Origin: Homalodisca vitripennis
Taxonomy: Eukaryota; Arthropoda; Insecta; Hemiptera; Cicadellidae
Length of the DNA stretch: 64,000 nucleotides
Direction of reading: 5' to 3'
Assembly (NCBI RefSeq): GCF_021130785.1
Contig: NC_060215.1
Coordinates: forward strand, 72,554,001-72,618,000
Shown here in pieces: positions 1 through 11,989 of the stretch (position 1 is its first letter; each line of letters opens with the position of its first letter). Position numbers and translations under genes: made by a program. The notes under the pieces are model-generated. The model saw nothing but the letters and a program-made list of their open reading frames with translations, had not been told where the DNA came from and made no database searches.

Positions 1-699
1 ATTTAATTGTTTTTACTCCTTCAACACAGACACTGGGGAAGTTATAAGAAGTAGATTTAAATATGATCACTGCCAGATATTCAAAGCAGTAATCTAGTAA
101 GTTTTGAAATCCTGATGGAAAAATCAAAAGTTTTGTATACAGTTATTTAGTTAATTAGTTAGTATCCTCGTTCGATTACAATGTTTAGTTTATTTAAACA
201 TGCTTAACTACGGGTTTGGAGGCTGCTACATCAGTCAGAAGTATGTGACGTCTACTCATCGGCTTGGGTCAACCTAATAACGATTTTCTATACCAGGGAA
301 TGTACATACAAATGTAACCTCCTGCTATTTTTAAAGATCCTGTATACGTAGACGATGGTGGAGTATTTTATTAAGAAAATAAACATCCGAGTTATACATA
401 ATGTACACGTTTACATCATCCTGGCTATTCACTACTAAAATGTCCTGCTATTTAAGCAATGCGATACAATAGTTTCAATTCTACAGCTAATATAAAGTTT
501 TTTAATCTAAAAAAAACAAATTATTAAAAAAGGTTATATAAACAGTTGAAGACACGCACATTCAAAAGAAAAAGCGGTGATTAAAGCCCCCCCATGTTTT
601 TACACAGAACAGTTTTACACAGGCATGGTAAAAAAATACGTTAATAATTTAAAATTGGAGAAAGGAGTGCAATAGTTTTTATTTTTGCATTTCGTTTAC

Positions 700-1192
700 C
701 TAGAGACACGGTTACCATTATTTCGGATCCTGAATGTTCTGGTTCATCAAAAGAAATTAATCAAAATTTAAATAAAACTTATAATTATACTAGAGGCAGG
801 GATGACTACCGAACTGGGAGACACAGGATGGTAGCTCACGAGCGTTTGCCTTCTGAGGCAGGAGTTCGAATAATTGTCAACAACTTGCCGAACTCGATCA
901 AAAGTGTCCCCATACTGAAGGCATTCAAAACTCGTCTAAAAACAACATTGGTTACACATGCGTTCTACAGTATAGACGAGTTTATGGCACACAATTGGGA
1001 GACCTCTCAATTGGTTGACTAACCGGGGAAGTGGCGGATAAATTCGAATGAGTGAGAGAGAGTGAACGCAAAAATTGTACACATGGAAGGGACTTCGATG
1101 CTAGAACGAATGGAAAATTTAGCTCAAAATACTTGACGATTGCTATAACACTGTTTTTATGTTTTACGCAATAAATAATTTATTATTATTAT
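700..1192 (+). pseudogene. 5'-truncated LINE: C-terminal end of reverse-transcriptase ORF plus 3' UTR
   Basis: A frame open from about 729 to the stop at 1020-1022 encodes the tail of a non-LTR retrotransposon ORF2, the region after the reverse-transcriptase domain. The visible pattern is a basic segment (TRGRDDYRTGRHRM), a central NNLPNSIKSVP, then LKAFKTRLKTTL and a terminal FYSIDEFM. This order (basic strand, 'LPN.I', 'FK..LK..L') is typical of Jockey/CR1/I-like LINE C-termini. A short 3' UTR follows and ends in an ATT/TTA-rich tract at about 1171-1192, like the simple-repeat tails of several LINE clades. The catalytic RT core is missing upstream, so this is a dead 5'-truncated copy. The ORF runs upstream of its first methionine (828), so 828 is not a real start. 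The clade is uncertain. Confidence 0.72.
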
Positions 1193-1198
1193 ACTTCT

Positions 1199-2011
1199 TA
1201 TATGGGGGTATTTACGTTCGTAAATATTCTCCGAAAATAGTTTAGGGATTTGTTCTTCATGTCAAGACAATCAAAAATTGTAATGTAATCATGGGTTATA
1301 AATGCATAGTTTTCAGTCCATATGCGTGTGTTTCTTTTATGTTTTGTTAATTTGAGAGACAAGCAAAGATAAAAAAACTCAAATTTTCTTGCAATCTCAA
1401 ATCAAGAGAAAAATCAATATTATTTCATCCTATCATGTTTCTAGATGGCGGACGCTTAACATTTTTATAGCTTAATACCGTAAAAATAATAAAGTTTTGA
1501 AAATGTATAAAGAATAAAACAGTTGCCTAAATAAACATTTGACATGTAACATTTTTAATGTTTTGAAATGCACACAAAAATTGTAATTTTTTCCGCATTG
1601 TTGACCATTAAAGGCGTCTACACTGTTTTCGGACCAGTTTTTATGATCCATGTGTCAAAATATTAAAAATTAAATTAACAACTTTTATTTTTCCTTAATA
1701 ATTTTCATAATATTATTAGGTTTTCGCGGTATTAAGCTTTTAAAACTTCAACCGTCCGCTTTCTTGAAACGTGATTTGATAATATAATATTGATTTTTTA
1801 CTTGGTTTCAGATTGCAATGAAAATAATTCTTCTAAATTTGAGTTTTTTTTATCTCTAATAGTTTCTTAAATAAAAATAGAGACTGAAAACTCATACATA
1901 AAGACAGACGGGCATTTGTCACCCATGTTTATGTTACAGTTTTTGTTTGTTTTGACATGAAGAACAAATCACCAAAATATTTCCGGAGAGCTCGTAAACA
2001 CCCATATATCC
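1199..2011. mobile_element. Fold-back / MITE-like element with arms of about 300 bp
   Basis: The segment 1199 to about 1495 is matched in reverse complement by about 1678-2011. Shared blocks include ATTTGTTCTTCATGTCAA near the outside, the AAAAACTCAAATTT region and GCTTAATACCG near the inside. I judge the arms roughly 80% alike, with small indels. The loop (about 1496-1677) shows no coding potential. Its left end starts within a few bases of the LINE 3' tail ending at about 1192. No protein is encoded, so this would be a non-autonomous fold-back or MITE. The exact ends and target duplication are not certain. Confidence 0.75.
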
Positions 2012-2013
2012 AT

Positions 2014-4730
2014 AGTTCTAATAACATTTACATTGAGAGACATCTTCATCATTTATATTTTTAAGACATTTAGTTCGTATGTTTGTATTTGAGAGTTGTT
2101 GATGTAGTTAAACTATGCAGAGGAGAATTAGTTTGATAGTGTATCCCATCATTACAAATGCGAATTTAAGGCCTCGTATGTCACCTAGCTAAAATTGTTT
2201 TACAGAAGAAATATTCAATATTTTTCAATGCGTCTATGATTTTATCATGTATTTATATGATGATATATTAAATCTCATCAGAGATTTCCAGTGAAAGAAA
2301 GAAAAGACGCTTGAGAACGTTTTAAACTCTGGCGAGTTTTATTGTGTATTTGATGCCTATACGATTCTTTAAAATCTAAAGTTTTTCTATGCAAAGCTTC
2401 AAAACTCCTGAAAAGCTGAAGGCTTTATATTGAAGACGAATATCGGTCGTTTAATTTAAAACCAAATTCCAAAGGTACATAACTTGAAAAGCTATTAATT
2501 TTTCTTTTAACCTGACAAAGTAGTGACTTTCGACGTTTTTACCTGTAAAATGAAACTATTTAAAATTGTTGTTAGAGTTTTATTTGTACCTAAGTGTTAT
2601 TGACGTAATTGGATTATTCAGGATAAAACTTTTGCTTGATTGTGCGCATCATTATTTAAACTACGCAGATTAAATAAACGTTAATAATGCGATTACATAC
2701 TTTGGAACTTCACAACTGTAATAAAAAGTAACTCTTCAGAAAAGGCCGTGCCAATCGGCAAGTGAATTGACATCATGTGTCTGTATTGAAACTGCACTAT
2801 TGAGTACTTAATAAAAGGAGTGCTGACGTCATGGGCAATTGAGATGAATATGACGAGGAGTCGATGCAGGGGTGGTGGGAGGTGATGGCGCTCGGTGGCG
2901 GCAAGGAGGGGTGGCGACGACGAAGAGCTAAGGACATTCAGTTTTAAGGAATTCGAAATAAGCATATATTTCAGGCAATTAAATTGTTGGGGACTTGATA
3001 CACAAAAGTACGTTACTGAACCACGTATATCTATTGGCGAAAAGAGAGATGGGATAGACCTATACATTTATATAACGTTCAAATCATTTGCATACATTCC
3101 ATCGAATAATGGGCGGGATAAAATAGTTGCAAGGAGTTCAAACTGCATGCCGATTAGAGTCACTTAAAGGGAGAAATGATTTTAGTATTCCGTGGAATTT
3201 AAAACACAAACATAAGTTGGAGGGTGTAATGGCTGATTGTGGAGGGAATGGATGAAAACAAGATTTAAAGAATTATATAAAAATGTTGAATCTGATTCAC
3301 ATACATGCCTTCAAGACCTTTAAAAAAGGAGATAGTAAACCGGAGATTACTGATGAAGGGAGGAAAAGGGAGGAAATGATAAGGAATGAAGGAAAGCTAG
3401 GCAGGGGAAGGAAAGAATACCGCTCTTTAATGTTTTATGTGATGTTATAAGCACTGGGTCCATTTTTGCGATTAACTGTTAATAGTGAATAAATGTAGTT
3501 TTATAAATTATTTACAAATATAGTAACAATTCAACTGAAAAAGCATGTAATCAAGAAACTGTTAGTATTTCATAGTTGATTACAATGAAGTGAATTGTAG
3601 GTACAATTTACAACACTTGCTTATTCAAATCATTAGTAGCTGCCTATAATGTATATAAAATATCACAGAATATAAATAAAAAATATAACAGAGCAATGCA
3701 AAAATAAGAAGCTGTGAAATAGGAAAGAACAGCAATTATATTTAATCATGCCGACATTTTCCTTGCCCATGTACAGAAAGCAGTTAAGATATATGTTTTG
3801 ATCAAGGCAGTTTTTCTATGGTGAAGAAATCCCAATATAGGCGTAGTAGTTTTCGTGATTTTTCGATGACTTTAACAGTAATAAAACAAAATGGTTTAAT
3901 ATATTTTTGAAAATTCGATTTTGAAGGTGGAAAAACAAAAGTCAGAGTTTACCAACTATTCATCATAATGATTCATCACAGTTACCACATTAACATTCAT
4001 AGTTACGTATAATAATGCTTAATGAGTTCATCTCGTTTAACGTTTAACGTAATTAAAAAACATTAACGTAATTTTGAAACTGTGAGAGAAGTCGACCTGT
4101 TTGAGAAGAGAAAGAAGCTTTAATATGGTGAAATTATTTAATATGAAGTAAACACGTTTGCATTTATTTTGTATACCTTGATTGTGTACAAGAACGTGGA
4201 ACACATTCTGTCCAGCCCGGTGCTTTAATAATCATTAATTCCATGTTCCTAACGTTGTTACAATATGACAAAGGAGTTTACTGAAATATCTTATAAATAT
4301 CAGCAAAAGTCTATAATTCCAGTTAATTCCATTTTATTTGACTAAGTATTAGCTTGTTCTTTTCCACCGAGTTTGCTATCTATTGAATATCCAAGTTATT
4401 ATTGTCGGTGATTTATTTAATATATCACTTATAATAAACAACGAAGCATTTCTACATCGTCACCAGAAGCTTGACATTTTGTAAACGGTAAATGCTTTTA
4501 GCGAATACGGTGTTTATATCAGTACTAACACAATATGGAAAATGTAAGAAAGCATAAATGGACCATTGTAACATAATACATGTGGCATGTTCCCGGTCAG
4601 ATCAGATGTTATCTATCAACAACACTTTGAAATGTCCCACTCAGATAAGATCATAATCATGATAACGATTTTAGTACGAAATCTTCTTAAGTTTTATATT
4701 TTCGTTAAGTTGACTTGATTTTTTATAAAA
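2014..4730. other. Unassigned DNA, no supported gene
   Basis: This stretch is AT-rich. A GC-richer patch at about 2850-2935 is open on both strands: 90 codons on plus from 2895, and 124 codons on minus ending at 2693. Neither resembles a known family. A purine-rich run lies at about 3340-3415. I see no repeat arms or splice-bounded exons. Confidence 0.5.
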
Positions 4731-4734
4731 ACAG

Positions 4735-5160
4735 GGAGAAGCCGATCCCCCTTAAAGCCATCCTCATGGGCCTTTGGCCTGTGCGATGATCTTATCAAAC
4801 AGAATAAGAAGGAGAGTCGATACAGTACAAGGTCGATGGTACTGATAAAGAGTGCTACGGTCACATTCAGGATTTGAACCTGCGATCTCTAACTTAGATC
4901 AAATTTCTGACTTCTTAGAACGTATGGAAATCGGCTCTCCATCGACTACTAATTAAGGATTGACAGTCAATCGCCTTGGAGTAATCAAACAAAGTTGAAT
5001 CAGTGGCCAGTGAACCACCGCTGACTCATTGCTAGTCGGGTGGATGTTATCCGTCGTTCATAGTAACGCAGTTTTCAGTACTGTGACACTGTCCCACACT
5101 GACCTCGGAGAATGTCTAACAACTGGAAGACTTTATAATGTACTATGTTAGTTCAAAACC
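4735..5160 (-). repeat. tRNA-related SINE-like repeat
   Basis: On the minus strand, around 4873-4883, lies GGTTCAAATCC, a near-perfect RNA polymerase III B box (consensus GGTTCGANTCC). It is preceded by AGAGATCGCA, as in the 3' half of a tRNA. The surrounding block is richer in GC than its neighbours and lacks an ORF, as expected for a tRNA-derived SINE. A convincing A box at normal spacing is not obvious, so the tRNA half is decayed or the call is wrong. It is not a functional tRNA gene: no acceptor stem or cloverleaf is apparent. Confidence 0.4.
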
Positions 5161-5199
5161 CTTGTACAGAGCAAGCAGATTCTACAGGGTGCTCCAGAC

Positions 5200-8100
5200 C
5201 ACACGACCACTATTTATATTGTAGTAGTAATGGCGGTAGTATTTTTCTAATGGTAGTGCCTTCCGTTTTAAAATGTACTTTAATTATAGGAAGAAAACAT
5301 AATTTTTTACCTCCATTTTGAAACTGATAAAGATATGGAAAAATATTAAATGTGAAAGAATATTTGGAGGTACCTTTAAATTTAAAGTACAACAAGGTTT
5401 AATTTAAATTTTATTTTAATTGGGAGAACGTGATTGTTTTCCCAATTAAAATTTTATAATTCTGCCTTGTTGAAATAATTGATTTTTATGTAGAGTAATA
5501 AATTAATTTGAACCAAATGACAACAGCAACCCGCAGTGGCGGCGAAAACGGTAAACATCTTTTTTATGTATTTATTCGCCATTTTAAAAGGGATAACGAC
5601 AAAAAATTTAAACAAATTTAAAAATGTTTATCTTAAAAATATAAGGTTTAAAATGGTGTATTACTTAGCCTATGTTAACAACTTAACTTTTCAATATCCT
5701 AAGGGGCTCGTCTCAAGGGCCGGTTGAAAATATTTAATTTATAAGCATCGGTCAGTTTGCATATCCTTTCAAGTCTTATGAGGTGACGAATAATTATGAG
5801 AAACATAAAGTACGGATAGTACAAAATGAAATGATAGCAGCCGTTTCAAATTAGGACGTATAAAACTAAATAGGCTATATAATCTTATTCTTGGTTCACA
5901 AAAACGTTTTTAAAACGCTTTTTAGGGAGGTAGGAGGCTCTGGAAGTAAAAATATTACTTAGGAAAATCTACTTAGGGCGCATAAAATGTAGGCCTCGTT
6001 ATTTTAAACTTATTTTTAATTAGTTGGTATTGTTCAAACTTTAAATATCCTCAATATCTTCTAATATCTATTCTAAACAATATATAATGTATTATAATGG
6101 GCTTACTTGATATTTTGTCAATTGTAATAAATGTGCATGATTATAATGAATGTGAAAGGTAATCATAATATTATATTATTATCAATTATACGTTAACAAT
6201 AAAGTTAAATTAAATTGATCCTGACTGCGACTGAATAATTCATTTCAACAATTAAACTACGTAAATAAACCGTTACTAAATGAATGCGATTCTCGGTTGT
6301 TTTGCGTAGTTAATACTTCTTGTTCGATTTTATTTATTCACAGATTATCAGAGTCGGCATTCTTGACAATTAAGAGTTTATAACTTTTATTGCTTTCTTT
6401 TGTGTATTTATCATTGCTTATTTCTTAGTTCTATTTTATTTCTAGGCTTAGAATAATTCTTTGCATTATAATGCTCTAACCAGGAGAAAATTCGTTCGAT
6501 CACTAAGGAAGGCCAAAAATATCTAGAGTTTATTTCGTATTTATTGAAATATTTTTGATTAAAAAATATTTCAGCCAGGTCTGAACGCTGCAATAGCTAT
6601 TTGCAGATTACCTATAGTAGTGCAAAACAGTTTAAATTGGTAACAAATGTTAGTTTTTCGTAGAGGTGTACTTCACTTTAAATATAATATAATGGCAACC
6701 TACGTATATTCTAAGTTAGGATTTATATATTTCAAAGTATTAAAAAACTTCATATAATTACTTCATATTTAACAATAATGGTTTTGTTTAGTCAAATAAA
6801 AATAAAACCGGCATCAAATTACTATTGGTATTAAATACAAATGTTGATATTTCTCTACCACTATACAGTTTTATTTTATCTTAGCTGCCCTCAGCTGAGA
6901 CCTGGATTTCAAATTCCAATTCCACTTCTTGTTTACCATTCCCAGTCACAGTTCACTGTATTTAACTTTGAGCTTTATTATCAATTTATTGACGCTGTTA
7001 AAACAAGATTGAGTTTAGGAAATATGATGTTCGGTGCCAACATAATGCATGATTAAAATCGACTCTCCTACTGTTTAAAAATATGAAGATATAAACATAC
7101 CAACAGAATACCCAATGCTCCAATAGTCAACCTATCTATGATTTGTACATTTTATACTATATTTCTTTTTAAAAACACGGGTCCAATGCTCAAGAACACG
7201 GTTTCATCAACGTAATATAGCTATTGTAATAAAGACGATTATTTACCAGCATAACTGTGAAAACCGTAATTTTGTTGTAGAAGTATTTGAAATGAGTGCC
7301 ATCAAGCGTTATCCTACAATATTGGGCCGGTGACAGTAAAGTTCCAAGTTAGTTCCTTTGCCCTTGAAGTTAATCTAAAAGTCATACGACATATTTTGAT
7401 ATTCAAAGTTCATTCTAACTTCATTAAGCTCAAAACTAATCAACTAAACCATCGTAACAAGTATTTTGAATATATCCTCCTTCGTTAAGAAGTTTACTTC
7501 TTGAAAATTTATCTTTGTTAAGAAGTTTCCTCTATATCGTCAACCCTGGAAGTGCCCTGTGTGCCCTGAAAAATCAGGAATGCACTACAGTTTTAAGTAC
7601 TTTGCAGTGTCTTTTATAAACCCATAAAAATATTATTCCAAAATAATAATTTATGTACATTTTCTGTGGAAAATAGAAAACTACGTTATATTTTTGTGAC
7701 GTTAACTACCAGTTTCTGAACAGTGAACTTAACCAACATTAAAACAGTTTATTTGGAATAGCTAATTAACTTGTTTTGGAATACCATATATAGTTCAGTT
7801 TATAATACATTTCCATAAAAATAGGCTGCGTCACAGGAAGATAAATGCGGCACAAGAAAAATTAATCCTGCCGGTGTAGTCAGAAGAAAGATATAATTTA
7901 TACTTACTATATTCTAAACGTATTTCGTATGGAATTCAAATGCAGGGCATTGATACGGCTATAACTGTCTCTTCTTCTATACTAATAGTAATATTTTGAC
8001 AAGTCTAAAGTAACATTAACGTAAATTATTAATTTAACGTAATTGTGATGTTATTTATGTGTATGGTAGTTTTTATATAACTTTAATTACATGAAAATGA

Positions 8101-11100
8101 TCACTTACATAAAACGTATCGCTTTCTAGATGATGTGAATAATACCGCGATAAGTCACCTGAAGCTTCCTCCTCCTTATAAGCTATATAAAATAACTAAA
8201 ACTACCAGAACTATTATTTTTTTCAGTTTTTTTTTTTTTTTTAGGTTATGCTGTATTAAAGTAATAGCTTTCCTTAATATGGATTCCAATATTTCATATG
8301 GGAATAATTCCGGTCAGACGTGTTTAGGTCAGATGTTGCAGTACTGTTTATCAAGGCGGGTCATATTGTGTTTCTTAATCATACAAGTTACACGAAATTT
8401 CACTTTTATTGAAAATTTGGTAAATTTGTATGACATTTGTTGTGTAGACAGCTCTTTAAAATAATTTTAAGAATTTCGGTCATTCACTTTTGTTAATAAT
8501 ATTTTTGCAATGAATACACATTTGTTACAGCGTATACAGGGAGTAAAAATTTACAACGATCTAGTAGTAGTGTAATTACTTTCAAACCTGTCAATACACT
8601 CTGTATTTATACAGAAGGCTCCGTAAGAGGTGTTAAGATGAGAATCTTCGTCGAACCCATTAAAAGTTCATGCCCCTTAAGTAATTTGCATTAATGACTT
8701 CAGCTTTCCTTCGTTAATATCATGTACCATTCCATCAGGCTTTTGGCCCGTCCAGACAGTCTATAAGAACTTTATGTAAACTGAAGTACCCGAACCGACG
8801 ACCTTAAGAAGACATAGACTTACAACACAAACATCGGTGTTGAATCACACCGTCCACCTAGAGCAGACCCAACAATTCGGGATTCGGTCATTTAAGTACC
8901 AAATGTATATCATTGATTGGAAAATCGTGGACTGCTTCGCTCAAGCTGAAGTTCACCTTGCTCTGATCACAAACGAAATAATGAAGTATTCATACGTTGT
9001 TTCGTATCTTAACGAGCACTATACTTACAACAGTAAGGATATTACCATCGGTATACCGTCTTAGACTTCATATTCCACATTTCAAGACTAAAATCATTCC
9101 TACGCCTGTATGTATCGAAAGAAAAGTGTTTAATCTATTATTGATAAAAGAGAAGCATTATGACAGGACTCTTACGTTCTTACATCATATGTTCTGATAC
9201 AATACCTAAGTGAAAGTCCTTTTAGATGCATTTACCATGTTAATGTTTTGTTGGAAAGATTTATAATATATACAAGTTGAGCAAGTTTATGTTTGAACTG
9301 ATATGTTCAACCTCCCGATCACCACAGGTGGAATCTTACGCCTCCATATAGTGAAAGCCGAGCGTCCATACCATGGTTATTGGGGAAACTATGCAACGAT
9401 CATTGGATCATGATCATTGCCCATATACATGGTCTCCAAGAAACACGATTATTGGCGCTCTGTAATGAGAACCGCGTTAACGACTGAAACATCCCCGAAA
9501 GATGTTCCGTCAGGCACATTCACGATTTTATATTTTTTTTAGTGGATGATAAATATTCTGATTTAATAAAATCCCAGACCTGAATTCCCGTGAACCCTGA
9601 GGACATCGCTTAAACATGTCACAGAACATCTCTTTGCGTTTTGGCCTTCATAATGTGGTTCAATATTTTCAGTGTTTCTTATTTGAATAAGCATTTCAGT
9701 TCAAATTTCTACTTCCCTTACATTAATGAAGTGTATTTTTTTAAACAAATTGTTCAAGGTAATCTGCAAATCTTATTTATGGCGCTCTTTTAATTGGAGA
9801 AGATTAAAATTAATTTAAATTGACACGTTTTTGATGGTTTATTAGTATTTTGTCAATAATCAAATATTTAATAATCCAAATGATTCCAGCAAACAAATAT
9901 TCGGATTAAAACGGTGTAGATATAATCTATATGAAAAAATATCATATAACTAATTACTTTTAGCTTCTGGCTAGCATAAGGCCCCATAGTAATATTCTAC
10001 AGAAACATCCCCAATAATGTATAGACCATGATAATATAAAATCAAGATAATATGTTAGGTTAGTTAGCGATGTGTTGAGCTTGTCAAACACATATAATTG
10101 TTGTCAATTAATGTAAAATAATTAATAAAGGGATAGATGTACACTCTTTCTATGATTTTAAATTTGTGAAACAGCCCATTCTATTTTTATTTGGAATGAT
10201 TTATATATAACAAATGGGGGTTAGCAATATCATATAACGAGAGAAAGGTTTTGGTGTTTGCTTGCATTCCATTTTTGCCTATCATAAGTGATATAAATCT
10301 TATACGATACACGTAGTATGTACAATAAATAAAACCTACACACATAAAACTTGTAGTCTGCTGTAGCCCATTCACAGGCACTTGGTTATCTCAGATTTGG
10401 TGTTGAGGGTCCTTAAAACTGATTTTTTAGGGCTTACAACGTTTAAAATTGGACCTCTAGACACTGTGATCACATTAGCGGATGGGTCAAAAGGCATAGT
10501 AAAAGTGTTTAGGCTATTAGGCGTAAAACCTGGATCCAACAATATACTTGAAAACGCTATATAATATTGACTGCATGTCATTACAGCTGACAAATCCTAA
10601 TCTGTGTCCAATGAAGCTAGATAGTACTCCAGAATATCGAAGAAGAACATAAGTGATGATAAATTAAAGAAAGAGCCAGGACTATGATCCTGGAATGTTT
10701 AATAAATTAACGTTTTTGCTATTGTTGTCTTCAGTGTATGTCTTTTTCCATTACCGTTTCTTGAAAAATCTTCTTTCAGAAATAAAGGTCTCACAAATAA
10801 CTCGTTATCTGAGAAAATACTTGTGATGCTCAAATTCGTTTTTACGGTGTATTTATTATAATGGTTCACAACTACACCAAGGTAAAAGTTGTTAGGAAAA
10901 GAACTTTAAAAAATTAACATAACATGTTAAGATGTTTGCATATTAAAAGAAAATCTAGCTTAACCTATGAGATAATTAATAAACCTCTAATGTGTATAAT
11001 TTAAATCGTATCCACAAAATTAACATGGCGGGTATAGGACGTCACCCCCTTAAGAGATAATTATGAAACCCCAATTTGTTTACACGGACCAAACACCTGA

Positions 11101-11390
11101 TTCAAAATAAAAAGTCTAAAGCATAACGTGGTTGCATCGCGAAGTAAAGTTTAAGGCATACGACATTTGTCCAACAAAAGAAAATGTTTCCAAGAGACTT
11201 TGTCTAGAATCAGCTTTTTAGGACAGTTGATATTACGAAACTTTGTATGATATTGTTTCTTGAGTACAAGTCTCTTTGAGACTAATACGTGGAAGATAAG
11301 TTTCGAACAGATTCTATTGAACTATGATTATAAAATAATTAACATTAAACCTTTGAAAAAGTGTAATTAAGTATGTATTAAACATAACAT
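5200..11390. other. Long featureless AT-rich stretch
   Basis: I find no recognisable protein, RNA gene or element ends here. Minor items are a small palindrome at about 5398-5475 (TTTTAATTGGGA opposite TCCCAATTAAAA), a poly-T run at 8228-8242, and a GC-richer block at about 8620-9520. That block has two overlapping short ORFs (75 and 66 codons) that match nothing I recognise. Confidence 0.5.
10382..10720 (+). pseudogene. Unrecognised decayed ORF, possibly mobile-element derived
   Basis: A 60-codon plus-strand frame (10382-10564) includes the ordered motif KIGPLDTVITLADGS followed by FRLLGVKPGSN. After its stop, other frames continue with a lysine/serine-rich stretch (SKKNISDDKLKKEPG) up to about 10715. 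A compact N-terminal segment followed by a basic tail split across frames suggests a decayed protein, not a chance ORF. The 'GVKPG' turn recalls an ORF repeated in arthropod genomes, but I cannot name the family. The opposite strand is also open (73 codons) and may be a shadow. No element termini are visible. Confidence 0.3.
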
Positions 11391-11399
11391 TTATTTATG

Positions 11400-11821
11400 A
11401 AAAATGAAAGTAAAAAAAATGTTGTAACTAAACTGTCTTGGAGGGGCTTGTAATGATAAAACAACATAACAAACTGGAAGGAGAATATATTAAACACATT
11501 ACAAGCTTCGATGGGTAATATTGGAAAGAACAGTTTTTATGAAGTGTCAGCCTTTATTGAACAACCCTTGTATAAATTGTATGTTCAGCCAGTGTTGACA
11601 TATTGCTGTAAAGTGCTTATAACATCGACTCCTGCACAACTAAACAAACTTGAGTGTATTGAGCACAAAGTTTCGTACTCATTACAGGTCTAATAGAGTA
11701 GATAGTTGTAAGAGCATCTAATAGCATCTCTCTCTCTCCCCCCCCCTCTCTCTCCCCCCTCTCTCTCTCTCCCCTCCCCTCTCTCTCCACCCTCTCTCTC
11801 TCTCTCTCTCTCTCTCCCCCC

Positions 11822-11887
<66 letters not shown>

Positions 11888-11975
11888 AATCACTGGGAAT
11901 GCTCCACAAGAAGTCAGAAGAAAATGAGAGCATACTTCGAGTATATTAAATTAAGGTTCTCTATTAGGAGAACAC
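11400..11975 (+). pseudogene. LINE reverse-transcriptase C-terminal fragment interrupted by a (CT)n tract
   Basis: The frame at 11511-11693 contains LYKLYVQPVLTYC, then ITSTPAQLNKLE, the conserved segment after the RT domain of Jockey/CR1-like LINEs ('LYK.YV.P.L.Y....L..LE..QN.ALR'). Just upstream, about 11437-11460, LGGACN fits the 'LKRLAG..WG' segment of the same region. Past a frame change, LITGLIE follows and the sequence runs into a long (CT)n tract. After the tract, coding-like sequence resumes (MLPQEVRRK is readable at about 11899-11930, followed by KMRAYFEYIKLRFSIRRTQC across frames). It ends just before the terminal repeat of a Tc1/mariner element. The copy is dead: no catalytic core, frameshifts and the microsatellite expansion. 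Confidence 0.65.
11727..11887. repeat. (CT)n / C-rich microsatellite, about 160 bp
   Basis: An imperfect CT dinucleotide array with interspersed C runs, inside the LINE fragment. The long arginine/glutamate-rich minus-strand ORFs over it are translations of the simple repeat, not genes. Confidence 0.95.
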
Positions 11976-11989
11976 AATGCCGTAAACCT

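Noticed and set aside
171..181. GTTCGATTACA as a pol III B box
   Set aside because: No tRNA-like flanks or A box; the match to the consensus is poor.
11617..11893. Two minus-strand ORFs rich in Arg and Glu
   Set aside because: They are translations of the (CT)n microsatellite.
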